Assembly: GCA_000824785.1 (NCBI GenBank)
Contig: CCNB01000044.1
Span: 124,001 to 188,000 of the forward strand
Reading direction: 5' to 3'
Length of the DNA: 64,000 nucleotides
Origin: Mesorhizobium plurifarium
GTDB taxonomy: Bacteria > Pseudomonadota > Alphaproteobacteria > Rhizobiales > Rhizobiaceae
In this document: piece after piece, positions 49,954 to 58,852 of the stretch
Layout: each line of letters opens with the position of its first letter
How positions within the stretch are numbered: the first letter of the stretch is position 1
Program-made: the position numbers and the translations under genes
Notes under the pieces: generated by a model
The model's database searches: none
What the model saw: the letters and a program-made list of their open reading frames with translations, nothing else
Told to the model about the DNA's origin: nothing

Positions 49954-52287
49954 CTATGCGGCTCGCTTTGGCGTGAGCTTCAAGGTCAGCACCGCCGCGG
50001 CGTCGACGGCCTTGTCGGTGTAGAGCAGCGGCACGTAGTCGCCCGCGGCCCAGAGCTGCGCCATGTCGCCGTAATGGTCCGACCGCGGATCGCCGGATTG
50101 GCCCGGCGTGTTGATGCAGACACTGTTGTCCCAACCGCCGACATCGACGACAATCCGGAAGGAGGCGCCGATGGTGAGCCGGAAGTCGGTGGGGCGGTAG
50201 GAGCCGTTCATCGGCGTGCTGCCGCTGCCGCCGAAGGGGAAGGGGCCGACATTCCATCGGCCCCCGGCATTGGCGACCGCTCCTGCCGGATGCTCGAAAA
50301 GCGCCTCGTGCAGGCGGCCCCATGCCCATTCATCGGTGTCGGGGCCGAGCGTCTGCCGGCATGCGTCATAGGCTTTCGCCAGGCTGCCCAGCGCCAGCGC
50401 GGCAAACGCCCCCGGGGCCCCGGCCGCGATGGCTTCAAGCCGATCGAGGATGCCGGCGGTGTCGCCGGGCGCGAACAATGGCCTCAGCTCCGGCTGGCCG
50501 ACGGCATCGGCAATGATGGCCACGTGCAAGTGGTTCGCCCACCAGACTTCGTAGAGCGCGGCGCCTGGGCTGTCGGCCGCCAGCCGGAAATCCCAGCTGG
50601 CGAGTATCTCCAGGGCCGCCGTCTCCGCTTCGTTGCGTCCGGACAGCGTCGACAGCAGGCCGACGACCCGCTTCGCCGGCACGGAGAACACATCGGTCTG
50701 AAGACCGCGGGACGCGTCAACGGTATGGCGCTGGTCGGCGGCCAGCACGCCGTCGATGCGCTGGGCGCGCGAGGGCTCCAGCCATTCATAGCCGATCGGC
50801 TGGTCCATCGGCCAATCGGCCGGCAGGTTGAACTCGTTGGCGGTGGCGAAATAGCCCTTCGCCGGATTGCGGCTGAAGGGCAGCGCATGACCCGGCAGGA
50901 AGCCCTGCCATTCATGCCGCCCGTCGCCGGGCACCGGCAGAAGCCCGTCCCAGTTGGGGCGTATGGGAGAGAACCCGCCGACGGCCCAGCCGATATCGCC
51001 CTTGGCGTCGGCATAGACCTGGTTGACCGCCGGCACGCCCCAGCCGCCCATATGGTCGCGGAACGCCTCGAAGCTGGTCGCCCGCATGGCGGCGATGCTC
51101 TTGAAGTAGGGGGCCGTGCCGGGATCGGTCCAGACAGTGCGGATCGCCACCGCCAGATGCCGGTCCGGATATTCGGCGATCACCGGCCCGTGGCGGGTGA
51201 AACGCAGGGCGAGCGCGGCCTCTCCGCAACCCTTGACCGAGGCGGTCTCGCCGATGTCGCGAAAAGCCTCCCAGCCGTCTCCGTAACGGTAGAGGCCGGG
51301 ATCCTCCGGATGCGTCTCGTAGACATAGACATCTTCCTGGTCATGGCCGAGGAAGAGCGTGAGGCCAAAGGCCGAATGGCCGTTGTGGCCGATCGAGATG
51401 CCCGGCAGCGCCGGCTCGCCGGCCCCGATGCCGTTGAATTCGGGCGAGGCGATGTGGACGATGTAGCGCAGCGACGGCACTGCATGGGTGCGGTGCGGGT
51501 CGTTGGCCAGGATGGGCCGGCCGCTGGCGGTCCTGGCGCCCGACACAACCCAGTTGTTGGAGCCCTGCAGGCTGGTGTCGCGCACGACGTCGCCGAGCGG
51601 CGTCATCTTGCGCCAGGCGCGGGCATCGCCGATGCCGGCCGCCAGCCTTTCGCTGCCGAAGGTGACGGGCGCGATGGCGAGCTTGAACGTGTCGAGGCAG
51701 TCGAGCGGCAGCGGGGCAGGGCGGTCGCGGCCGGCAAGCGGGTCATGCGGCGGCTCCAGCTTCTGCCGCAGCGCGTCGAGTTCGGCGTCGAGCTCCGCAA
51801 GGATGTTGGAGCGGATCACCTCCGAGACGGCGTTGCGCATCAGCGAATGGCTGCGGATGCGCACGACGTCTTCCGGCTGCCATGTGGCTGGGCGGGTGCC
51901 AAGGGCGGCGAACTCCGGCGGCAGCCTGTGCGGCTGTTGCTCGCAAAGCTCGACATAGGCGTTGATGCCGGCGACGAAATGGCGGCAGATCGACTCGGCG
52001 TCGGGGGCATAGGCGTCCCATTCCGCCTGCATGTCGCCGCGATAGAGGAAAAGCCGGGCGGCGCGGTCCTGTTCGAGGTAACCCGGGCCGAAATCCGCCG
52101 CCAGCACGCCAAGGCCCCGCTTGCGCCACAGATCGATCTGCCAGAGCCGGTCGCGCGCCGCGTTGAAGCCCTGCACGAAGAACATGTCGAGGAAACTTTC
52201 GGCCCGGACATGGGCGATGCCCCAGCGGTCGACGACGATGCTGGCCGTCGAGCTCAGGCCTTCGACGGCGAATTCCTCTTGGCTCAT
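49954..52287 (-). CDS. Penicillin acylase family protein (Ntn hydrolase), apparently cytoplasmic
   Basis: A 777-residue N-terminal-nucleophile hydrolase precursor. Residues 1-242 form the alpha chain and spacer; autocleavage is expected before Ser243 in LQGSNNWVVSG, which becomes the N-terminal nucleophile of the beta chain. Further family motifs are ANDPHRTHAVPS, PGISIGHNGHSAFGLT and YFATANEFNLP. Relatives remove acyl groups from penicillins, N-acyl-homoserine lactones or N-acyl amino acids, usually in the periplasm. No signal peptide is visible (MSQEEFAVEGLSS start). It is the last gene of the operon with the Liv-type transporter and other amide hydrolases. Confidence 0.92.
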   Translation of the reverse strand: MSQEEFAVEGLSSTASIVVDRWGIAHVRAESFLDMFFVQGFNAARDRLWQIDLWRKRGLGVLAADFGPGYLEQDRAARLFLYRGDMQAEWDAYAPDAESICRHFVAGINAYVELCEQQPHRLPPEFAALGTRPATWQPEDVVRIRSHSLMRNAVSEVIRSNILAELDAELDALRQKLEPPHDPLAGRDRPAPLPLDCLDTFKLAIAPVTFGSERLAAGIGDARAWRKMTPLGDVVRDTSLQGSNNWVVSGARTASGRPILANDPHRTHAVPSLRYIVHIASPEFNGIGAGEPALPGISIGHNGHSAFGLTLFLGHDQEDVYVYETHPEDPGLYRYGDGWEAFRDIGETASVKGCGEAALALRFTRHGPVIAEYPDRHLAVAIRTVWTDPGTAPYFKSIAAMRATSFEAFRDHMGGWGVPAVNQVYADAKGDIGWAVGGFSPIRPNWDGLLPVPGDGRHEWQGFLPGHALPFSRNPAKGYFATANEFNLPADWPMDQPIGYEWLEPSRAQRIDGVLAADQRHTVDASRGLQTDVFSVPAKRVVGLLSTLSGRNEAETAALEILASWDFRLAADSPGAALYEVWWANHLHVAIIADAVGQPELRPLFAPGDTAGILDRLEAIAAGAPGAFAALALGSLAKAYDACRQTLGPDTDEWAWGRLHEALFEHPAGAVANAGGRWNVGPFPFGGSGSTPMNGSYRPTDFRLTIGASFRIVVDVGGWDNSVCINTPGQSGDPRSDHYGDMAQLWAAGDYVPLLYTDKAVDAAAVLTLKLTPKRAA

Positions 52288-52306
52288 GATTATCGATGCT
52301 CCCGGA

Positions 52307-53287
52307 TCAGGCTGGGCTCCTCGTCGGCGTCGCCGGCTTTTGCCCCGTCGGCGCCAGCCTTTCGAGGATCTGGATCAGGCCGCCCGGCGCAAGCCTCAGC
52401 ACCAGGATCATGGCGACCGCGATGACGATGTAGCGCGCGTCCTCGAAGCCGCCAATCCCCGCCATGGCTTCGCTGGCGAAAGTGAGCGCCAGCGCCGCGA
52501 TCACCGGGCCGAGAACGCTGTTGATGCCGCCGATCAGCACCATCGAGAGCACCAGCGACATCGTCCCGAAGCCGAAGACCTCGGGCGAGGCGACGCGCAG
52601 ATAGACGGTGTAGAAGCCGCCGGCGATGCCGGTGAAGATGGCGCTCAGCACCAGCACCGAAATTCGCGTGCGCGCCACCGAGATGCCGCGCGCGGTCGCA
52701 TAATCCTCGGCGTCGCGCACTGCCTTCAGCGATTTGCCGAAGGGCGAACCGGCGACAAGGATCAGGAAAGCCGTGGACAGGGCGAGCAGGATCAGCGCCA
52801 GGTAGTAATAGCCGAGCTTGTAGTCGCGGATGAAGCTGTAGTCGCCGATGGTGAGGAACGGCAGGCGCACCAGGCCCTTGGCGCCGCCCGTCAGGTCGGC
52901 TTGGCTGAGCACCAGCTGCACCATCAGCTGATTGACCGCGAAGGTGACGAGCACGACATAGATGCCTTTGAGCCGGGCGACCGGCGCCGCCATGATCACG
53001 GCCGAGATCGCCGCCGTGACCGCGCAGGCGGGAATTGCGAGCCAGGGATTGACGCCGGCTGTCTTGGTCAGGATCGCCGCCGTGTAGACGCCGATGCCGA
53101 AGAAGGTCATGTGGCCGAAATTGAAGATGCCGCAATGACCGAGGCTGAGGTTCCAGTTCGACGCGATGATCGCGTAGATGAAGGCGATGATGAAGAGGTG
53201 CCTGACATAGCCGTCGGTGAAGATCTGCGGCACGAAAGCCAGGACCACGAAGAGCGCAAGCAGCAGGAGGTTGTTTCTGGTCATCAT
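52307..53287 (-). CDS. Branched-chain amino acid-type ABC transporter permease (LivM)
   Basis: A 326-residue permease with about nine membrane helices. Family marks are NWNLSLGHCGIFNFGHMTFFGIGVYTAAIL near the N-terminus and SPFGKSLKAVRDAEDYATARGISVARTRISVLVLSA (coupling loop). Its ATG overlaps the stop of the LivH gene (ATGATGA), so they are coupled; ATG 53284 is equally possible. It builds the inner-membrane channel with LivH. Ligands of such transporters include amino acids, amides and many small organic compounds. Confidence 0.93.
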   Translation of the reverse strand: MMTRNNLLLLALFVVLAFVPQIFTDGYVRHLFIIAFIYAIIASNWNLSLGHCGIFNFGHMTFFGIGVYTAAILTKTAGVNPWLAIPACAVTAAISAVIMAAPVARLKGIYVVLVTFAVNQLMVQLVLSQADLTGGAKGLVRLPFLTIGDYSFIRDYKLGYYYLALILLALSTAFLILVAGSPFGKSLKAVRDAEDYATARGISVARTRISVLVLSAIFTGIAGGFYTVYLRVASPEVFGFGTMSLVLSMVLIGGINSVLGPVIAALALTFASEAMAGIGGFEDARYIVIAVAMILVLRLAPGGLIQILERLAPTGQKPATPTRSPA

Positions 53288-54147
53288 CTCTTTCCGAATA
53301 TTCCGTTCGGCCTGAGCAAGAGGACGAGGATCATCAGCAGGAAGAGCGCGAAGGGCGTCCAGTAGAGGCCGACCCAGAGCACCAGGAAGGCCTCGATGAA
53401 GCCGATCAGATAGGCAGCGCCTGCCGTCGAGCCGAGGCTGCCGAGACCGCCGAAGATGACGACGATCATCGCCTTGGTCAGCGGCTCGCTGCCCATGGCG
53501 GGCGTGATGAAGCGGATCGAGCCGAGAAGCGCGCCGGTGAGGCCCGCGAGTGCTGCCGAGATCGCGAAGGCGAGCGCGAAGGCGGTCGGCACGTCGACGC
53601 CGATCAGCGCCGCCGAATCCTGGTTCTGGCCGACGGCGCGCAGGCTGCGTCCGATCTTGCTCGAGACCGTGAAGCGCCACAGCGCGATGAGGATGATGGG
53701 CGCCGCCACCAGCAGCAAGGCTTCATGCGCGGAGATCGCGTTGCCGAACAGCCTGATCTCGCCATCGACGAGCGGCGGAAGCTGCTTCAGGCGCGGCCCC
53801 CAGATCATCTGCGCGCCGCGTTCGAGGATGATGGTGACGGCGAGCGTCGTCATGGCCGTGACGAGCAGCATGTTGCGGCTGGCATAGAACGGCCGGATGA
53901 CGAGCCGCTCGATGACGATGCCGATCAGGCCGGCGCCGAGCGTGCCTGCGACGACGCCCGCGACAGGGCCGGCGCCGGCCGCTTCGCTGACCGTCCAGGC
54001 GATGAAGGCGCCGACCATCATCAGCGCCCCATGCGTGAAGTTGAAGACGCCGAGCGTCGTCCAGACCAGGCTGAGTCCGCTCGCCATCAGGGCATAGAGC
54101 GAGCCGAGCACCAGGCCGGAGACCAGCGTGGCGAGGAGCGTATCCAT
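53284..54147 (-). CDS. Branched-chain amino acid-type ABC transporter permease (LivH)
   Basis: A 287-residue permease with SGLVLGSLYALMASGLSLVWTTLGVFNFTHGALMMVGAFIAW at the N-terminus and the coupling loop SSKIGRSLRAVGQNQDSAALIGVDVPTAFALAFAIS. ATG 54147 shares a base with the stop of the LivF gene (TGATG). It forms the second half of the channel. Confidence 0.93.
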   Translation of the reverse strand: MDTLLATLVSGLVLGSLYALMASGLSLVWTTLGVFNFTHGALMMVGAFIAWTVSEAAGAGPVAGVVAGTLGAGLIGIVIERLVIRPFYASRNMLLVTAMTTLAVTIILERGAQMIWGPRLKQLPPLVDGEIRLFGNAISAHEALLLVAAPIILIALWRFTVSSKIGRSLRAVGQNQDSAALIGVDVPTAFALAFAISAALAGLTGALLGSIRFITPAMGSEPLTKAMIVVIFGGLGSLGSTAGAAYLIGFIEAFLVLWVGLYWTPFALFLLMILVLLLRPNGIFGKR

Positions 54148-54872
54148 CAATGCGTGCCTCCTTCGCCGAAATAGAGCCGCATGACCTCTTCATGATCGGG
54201 CGCGCTCGCTCGGTCGATCTCGCGCACGACGACGCCGTGCTCCACCAGGTAGAGCCGGTCGGTGAGGGAGAGGAGGAACTCGATGTCCTGCTCGACCACG
54301 ATCAGCGGCACGCCGCTTTTGGAAATCTCGCCGATTGCCGCGCCGAGCTCCTCCTTGAGGCGGGGAGAGAGGCCGAGCGTCGGCTCGTCCAGCATCAGAA
54401 GGCGCGGCGCGCACATCAGCGCGCAGCCGATCGACAGCATCTGCCGCTCGCCGCCCGACAAGGTCTTGGCGAGCTGTGTCTTGCGCTCGGCCAGGCGTGG
54501 GAAGAGGGCGTAGACCTCGTCAAGGCGCTTCTCGGCGCCGTTGCTTGCCCGCTTGCTGAAGGCGGCCAGCTCGAGCGTCTCGGCGATGCGCATGTTGCCG
54601 AACAGCGTGTTGCCCTGCGGCGCGTGGATCAGGCCGGCCTCGACGATGGCCGGCGGCTTGCGGCCGGTGATGTCGGTGCCGTCGAAGGTGATCGAACCTG
54701 CCGTGGGCCGCACAAGGCTGGAAATGGTCTTGAGCAAGGTCGTCTTGCCATGGCCGTTGGGGCCGAAGAGCCCTATCGATTCCTGCGGTCCGATGTGCAG
54801 CGAAAGACCGTGCAGCACGCGCATGTCGCCATAACCGGCCTGCACGTCCTTGACGTCGAGGAGGGGCATCAT
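54147..54872 (-). CDS. Branched-chain amino acid-type ABC transporter ATP-binding protein (LivF)
   Basis: A 241-residue ATPase with Walker A GPNGHGKTT, signature LSGGERQMLSIGCALM, Walker B LLMLDEPTLGLSP and the H-loop region VVEQDIEFLL. The Walker A carries His where Ala is usual, which does not affect the consensus. The start codons ATGATG overlap the stop of LivG. It energises the LivHM channel together with LivG. Confidence 0.93.
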   Translation of the reverse strand: MMPLLDVKDVQAGYGDMRVLHGLSLHIGPQESIGLFGPNGHGKTTLLKTISSLVRPTAGSITFDGTDITGRKPPAIVEAGLIHAPQGNTLFGNMRIAETLELAAFSKRASNGAEKRLDEVYALFPRLAERKTQLAKTLSGGERQMLSIGCALMCAPRLLMLDEPTLGLSPRLKEELGAAIGEISKSGVPLIVVEQDIEFLLSLTDRLYLVEHGVVVREIDRASAPDHEEVMRLYFGEGGTH

Positions 54873-55603
54873 TGCTTGCGCCCTCCGAGGTAGGCGGTGA
54901 TCACCGCCTCGTTGCGGACGACCTCGGCCGGGTTGCCTTCGGCCAGGACCGAACCCTGGTTGAGGACGATGAGCCGCTGGGAGATCGAAAGCAGCAGGCT
55001 GAGAACATGTTCGATCAAGAGCACGGTCACGCCGGAGGCGTTGACCGCGACGAGCAGCCTGTCCAGGTTCTCGATCTCGGGCTTGGTGAGGCCGGACGCT
55101 GGCTCGTCGAGCATCAGCACGGCCGGGCGCGACATCAGCCCCGAGGCGATCATCAGCTGCTTCTTTTCATAGACCGACAGGTTGCGTGAGGGGATGCCGC
55201 GCCGCGTGTCGGCAAACCCCACGAGACCGAGCACCTCGTCGGAACGCGTCCGCGCCGCGACGCGGCCGAGCTGGCCGTTGTAGGTGCCGCAGATGAGCAA
55301 TGTCTCGTCGGCCGTCAGGTCCGGAAATTCCGCATCCTTCTGGAACGTTCGGGCAAGCCCGGCGCGGGCGATGCGGTGGGCGGGCCAGCGGTCTATCCGC
55401 TGGCCCTGGAAGCGTATCTCGCCGGAGGTCGGGCCGAAGGGCACGCCGGTGATGAGATTGAAGAGCGTGCTCTTGCCCGAGCCGTTCGGGCCGGCAATGC
55501 CCAGGATCTCGCCGCGCGTGACGCCGAAGCTCACGCCGTTGACGGCCTTCAACCCGGCGAAGTGCTTGCTGGCGTCGACGACCTCAAGGATCGTGTCGTT
55601 CAT
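54869..55603 (-). CDS. Branched-chain amino acid-type ABC transporter ATP-binding protein (LivG)
   Basis: A 244-residue ATPase with Walker A GPNGSGKST, the LivG-specific GLARTFQKDAEFPDLTADETLL segment, a signature region reduced to NLSVYEKKQLMIASGLMSRP, Walker B VLMLDEPASGLTKPE and H-loop LLIEHVLSLL. The signature lacks the usual SGG and reads SVYEKKQ, a known variation in LivG proteins. It starts 9 bp after the binding-protein stop. Confidence 0.92.
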   Translation of the reverse strand: MNDTILEVVDASKHFAGLKAVNGVSFGVTRGEILGIAGPNGSGKSTLFNLITGVPFGPTSGEIRFQGQRIDRWPAHRIARAGLARTFQKDAEFPDLTADETLLICGTYNGQLGRVAARTRSDEVLGLVGFADTRRGIPSRNLSVYEKKQLMIASGLMSRPAVLMLDEPASGLTKPEIENLDRLLVAVNASGVTVLLIEHVLSLLLSISQRLIVLNQGSVLAEGNPAEVVRNEAVITAYLGGRKQ

Positions 55604-55612
55604 CGGACCGTG

Positions 55613-56845
55613 TCACTTCATCCAGGCCGGCTGGACGAAGTCGCCGGTCGCGTATTTGCCTGGATAGAAGAGGACGCGCTTGCCGTCCTGGATCTGGTAG
55701 AACTGCAGCGGAACGCCGTCGGTGTTCTGCACCGACAGATGCGTCGCAGGGTCGAAGGTGATGCGCCCGATCGAGGTCTGCTTGTCGGTCTTGCCGATCT
55801 GTTCGCCGACTTCCTTGCGCTTGGTCGGGTCGCCGACCTTGGCCAGCGCGTCGGCGTAGATCATGACCTCTTCGTAGGTCAGCGCGCCCGCGCCGCCGGA
55901 TTCGATGTTGTACTTCGCCTTGTACTTGTCGAGCACTTCCTGCGCGCGCGGATTTTTCGGCGACAAAAGCAGGCCGCCCAGCATGTTGTAGACCACGCCG
56001 GACGACTTCTCCTTGGTCAGCTTCAGGAATTCGGGAACCGACGGCGCGTACTGGATGAAGACGAGGCTGTCGGTCGGATTCTCCATGAACTGGGTCATGA
56101 AGGTCGCGGCATTGGCCGACAGATAGTCGGTGTTGATCAGCAGCGCCGGCGGGTCTTTGCGCACCTTGCCCAGGAAGGCGCGCCAGTCGCTGACTTCGCC
56201 GAACGGCACGAGATCGTTCTGCGTGATTTCCCAGCCGTCGGCGCCGAAGGCCTTGGCCATGCCTTCCGCGATGCCCTTGGAATAAGGGTTGTCGGACGAG
56301 ATGATCGCGACCTTCTTGTTGGGCAGCTTGATCTTGCCCGTCTCCGACAACTCCTTGATCACCGGGACGATCTCGGTGTTGTAGCCGTCATAGGACGGGG
56401 TCAGCGACCATACGGTGGAAAAGTTCTCGGGGTTCGGCGCGATGATGTCGTGGGTCTGCTGCGAATTGGCGGCAATCATGTAGACCATGTCCTGCTCGGC
56501 CAACATCTCGATTTCGAAATTGGTGCTCGAAGCATAATTGGTGAACACGCCGCCCATGTCGTGATCGCCGAGCAGCCGCTCGACCGCCGTCGCGACCTTG
56601 TCGGGATTGCCGTCGCCGACATCGCCCACGACCACTTCGAAGGTGTGGCCGGCTATACCGCCGGCGGCATTCAGCTCGTCGACGGCAAGCTTGGCGCCGT
56701 TGACGATTTCCTGCCCGTCGGCCGCGGCCGGGCCGGTAAGCGGCGCGAGCACGCCGAGCTTGACGGTGTCGGCATAGGCGAATGCGGACGTGGAAAAGAG
56801 CGCCGCGACCGATACTGCTCCCATAAGAACGCGTCTGGTGATCAT
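55613..56845 (-). CDS. Branched-chain amino acid-type ABC transporter substrate-binding protein (LivJ/LivK family)
   Basis: A 410-residue periplasmic protein with a Sec-type signal (MITRRVLMGAVSVAALFSTSAFAYA, about 25 residues). The mature protein has the type I periplasmic binding fold: VKLGVLAPLTGPAAADGQEIVNGAKLAVDELNAAGGIAGHTFEVVVGD and ERLLGDHDMGGVFTNYASS. Such proteins bind amino acids, amides, urea or aromatic acids. It belongs to the operon with the deacylase and amide hydrolase genes, so an acylated amino compound is the plausible ligand (inference). Confidence 0.93.
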   Translation of the reverse strand: MITRRVLMGAVSVAALFSTSAFAYADTVKLGVLAPLTGPAAADGQEIVNGAKLAVDELNAAGGIAGHTFEVVVGDVGDGNPDKVATAVERLLGDHDMGGVFTNYASSTNFEIEMLAEQDMVYMIAANSQQTHDIIAPNPENFSTVWSLTPSYDGYNTEIVPVIKELSETGKIKLPNKKVAIISSDNPYSKGIAEGMAKAFGADGWEITQNDLVPFGEVSDWRAFLGKVRKDPPALLINTDYLSANAATFMTQFMENPTDSLVFIQYAPSVPEFLKLTKEKSSGVVYNMLGGLLLSPKNPRAQEVLDKYKAKYNIESGGAGALTYEEVMIYADALAKVGDPTKRKEVGEQIGKTDKQTSIGRITFDPATHLSVQNTDGVPLQFYQIQDGKRVLFYPGKYATGDFVQPAWMK

Positions 56846-56894
56846 TTCGTTACCCCTTGATATTCTTGCTTTGTTGGTTTGTCGGCTGGTTCGT

Positions 56895-58205
56895 TCAGGC
56901 GGTGCCGCACGTGTCGATGATGGCCGCGGCGATGACCTTCGTGGTCTCGATCAGACTTTCGATCTCCACGCATTCATTGTCGCCGTGAAAGCCGTCGCCG
57001 GCCGGTCCGTAGATAACCGGCACCACGCCGGCGCCGGCGTAATGCGCGGCGTCGGTGACAGCTTCGAACCCCTTGATCACGGGCGCCTTGGCCTGCGCCT
57101 GCGTGGCGCGCCTGTTGAGCGATTGCACGATCGGTGCGTCGACCGGCGTGTTCATCGGCGGAAAGTTGAGGCCGAAGAGGTCCCACTCGATCGCTGGCGG
57201 ATGATCCCGCATCCAGGCGTCGGAGGCGGCGAAGTGGTGGACGAAGTTTTCGAACTCCGCCTTCACGTCCTCGAATTTCTCCTGCGGCATGAATTTGTAG
57301 TCGAGATCGATGGTGACGATGTCGGGGATGATGGCCGCGTTGGTCATGATCGCCGGCGTGCCGTCGGGGCCCATGCCCGCGCCGCCCCGGATGACGCCCG
57401 GATTGATCGTGGCGAGGCCTGCGGGCACCAGCGGATGCCAGTTGTCCCGGCAGCGCGAGGTCTCGAAATCGCGCAGCGCCATCAGGAAGCGCGTGGCGAG
57501 CTCGATCGCATTGACGCCGGGCGTGAGACGGCCCTCGACATGCGGCTGCGGCCAGATCGAGTTGAAGCGCCAGCCGGCATGCGCCTGCTTGCCGAAAATC
57601 GTCACGCGCACCCAGGTGAGTCCGCCTTCGGCCGGCACGATGTTGCCCCAGGTCGGCTCGGCGATGATAGCGCTCTTCGCCAGGCGCGAGCGCTTGACGA
57701 GGTCCATCGCCCCGAAGCCGCCGGCCTCCTCGTCGACCACGGTGTGGATGGCGAGCCGGCCATCGAGCTTGATGCCCGCCTTGCGGACCGCGCGCGCCGC
57801 CGCCACGCAGGCGGCGACGCCTGCCTTCATGTCGATCGCGCCGCGGCCCCAGATGCGCCCGTCCTTGATGTCGCCGCCGAAGGGATCGCAGTTCCACTTC
57901 GACTGATCGCCCACCGGCACGACGTCGACATGGCCACAGAGAATAAGGCTTCTCTCGTCGCTGCCCGCCCACTCGCCTGTCAGGTTGGGTCGGTCCGCAA
58001 ACACGTCCCAACGGTCGATGCCGAAGCCGAGCGCTTCGAGTTCTCCGGCGAGACGGGTCTGTACGTCGGCCTCGCGGTTGATGGCGGGATCGGCCTGAAA
58101 CTTCGGATTGACCGATGGTATCCGCACGATGTCCCGGGTCAGCCCGACGACATAGTCCCGGTCCTCTTCGACGGCCTTCCAGACGGCGGAAATCGTGTCG
58201 CTCAT
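56895..58205 (-). CDS. M20 family metallopeptidase/deacylase (ArgE/DapE type)
   Basis: A 436-residue co-catalytic zinc hydrolase. The metal site is visible as ILCGHVDVVP, GRGAIDMKAGVAACVAAA, and the catalytic Glu pair in TVVDEEAGGFGAMDLV. A dimerisation domain (about residues 195-320) interrupts the catalytic domain. Relatives remove acyl, formyl or succinyl groups from amino acids. It overlaps the isochorismatase-family gene by 4 bp, evidence of joint translation. Confidence 0.93.
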   Translation of the reverse strand: MSDTISAVWKAVEEDRDYVVGLTRDIVRIPSVNPKFQADPAINREADVQTRLAGELEALGFGIDRWDVFADRPNLTGEWAGSDERSLILCGHVDVVPVGDQSKWNCDPFGGDIKDGRIWGRGAIDMKAGVAACVAAARAVRKAGIKLDGRLAIHTVVDEEAGGFGAMDLVKRSRLAKSAIIAEPTWGNIVPAEGGLTWVRVTIFGKQAHAGWRFNSIWPQPHVEGRLTPGVNAIELATRFLMALRDFETSRCRDNWHPLVPAGLATINPGVIRGGAGMGPDGTPAIMTNAAIIPDIVTIDLDYKFMPQEKFEDVKAEFENFVHHFAASDAWMRDHPPAIEWDLFGLNFPPMNTPVDAPIVQSLNRRATQAQAKAPVIKGFEAVTDAAHYAGAGVVPVIYGPAGDGFHGDNECVEIESLIETTKVIAAAIIDTCGTA

Positions 58206-58849
58206 TTCGCGAGCCCCTTCAATTCATCGAGAAGCTGATCGGTGGTCACCTGGCGGCAATAGCCCTTGATGGTGCGCAGCGAATTGTCGTGGCGCTCCTG
58301 CGAATAGGTCGCGCAGGCGTCGGTCACCTGCGTGACGAGATATCCAAGGTCGCAGGCGTCGCGGACCGCGCTTTCCACGCACTGGTCGGTCAGGAGCCCG
58401 GATATGACGAGCTGGCGCACGCCGAGATTGCGCAGGATGTAGTCGATATGCGTGGAGACGAAGACCGAGGACGAGGTCTTGGGAAGGCAGATCTCGTCGT
58501 CCGCGGGCGCCAGTTCGTCGATGACCTTGCCGTCCCAGGATCCCTTCGGCACATGGAAGCCGGTGATCTTGTAATCCAGGCTGCGGTCGCGGCCGTCCTT
58601 GGTCAGGCTTTCGATCGTCGTGTGCATGACCTCGATTCCGCCGGCGCGGAAGGCATCCAGCAGACGCTTCATGTTCGGGATGGTCTCGCTCTGGATGCGC
58701 TTGAAGAACCAGCCGTACTTTTCCTCGAACTCGGCCTTGCCGAGGTCCTTGAACTCGCCGCCGTCGCGATGCGCCGAGAAATTCTGCACATCGATGAACA
58801 GGATGCAGGATTGTTCCGGCACCAGCGGAACGTTGCGTGTCAGTTCCAT
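58202..58849 (-). CDS. Isochorismatase family cysteine hydrolase
   Basis: A 215-residue hydrolase with the catalytic triad Asp (CILFIDVQNFS), Lys (ICLPKTSSSVF) and Cys (VISGLLTDQCVESAVRDA), the pattern of amidases such as N-carbamoylsarcosine amidohydrolase, nicotinamidase and RutB. It most likely cleaves a C-N bond of an amide or carbamoyl compound. It is 3 bp downstream of the N-formylglutamate amidohydrolase gene. The exact substrate is unknown. Confidence 0.92.
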   Translation of the reverse strand: MELTRNVPLVPEQSCILFIDVQNFSAHRDGGEFKDLGKAEFEEKYGWFFKRIQSETIPNMKRLLDAFRAGGIEVMHTTIESLTKDGRDRSLDYKITGFHVPKGSWDGKVIDELAPADDEICLPKTSSSVFVSTHIDYILRNLGVRQLVISGLLTDQCVESAVRDACDLGYLVTQVTDACATYSQERHDNSLRTIKGYCRQVTTDQLLDELKGLAK

Positions 58850-58852
58850 TCC

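Noticed and set aside
49954..52287. Secreted N-acyl-homoserine-lactone acylase for quorum quenching.
   Set aside because: No signal peptide is visible, and the gene is the last of an import and degradation operon; the family alone does not show this activity.
24166..58849. A scattered Rut (pyrimidine-degradation) pathway: LLM enzyme, isochorismatase hydrolase, RidA, alpha/beta hydrolase, RutE-like and RutF-like proteins all occur in the window.
   Set aside because: The LLM enzymes have about 435 residues and NtaA/DszA-type motifs, not the shorter RutA type; the other parts lie in unrelated operons tens of kilobases apart. The match is by family only.
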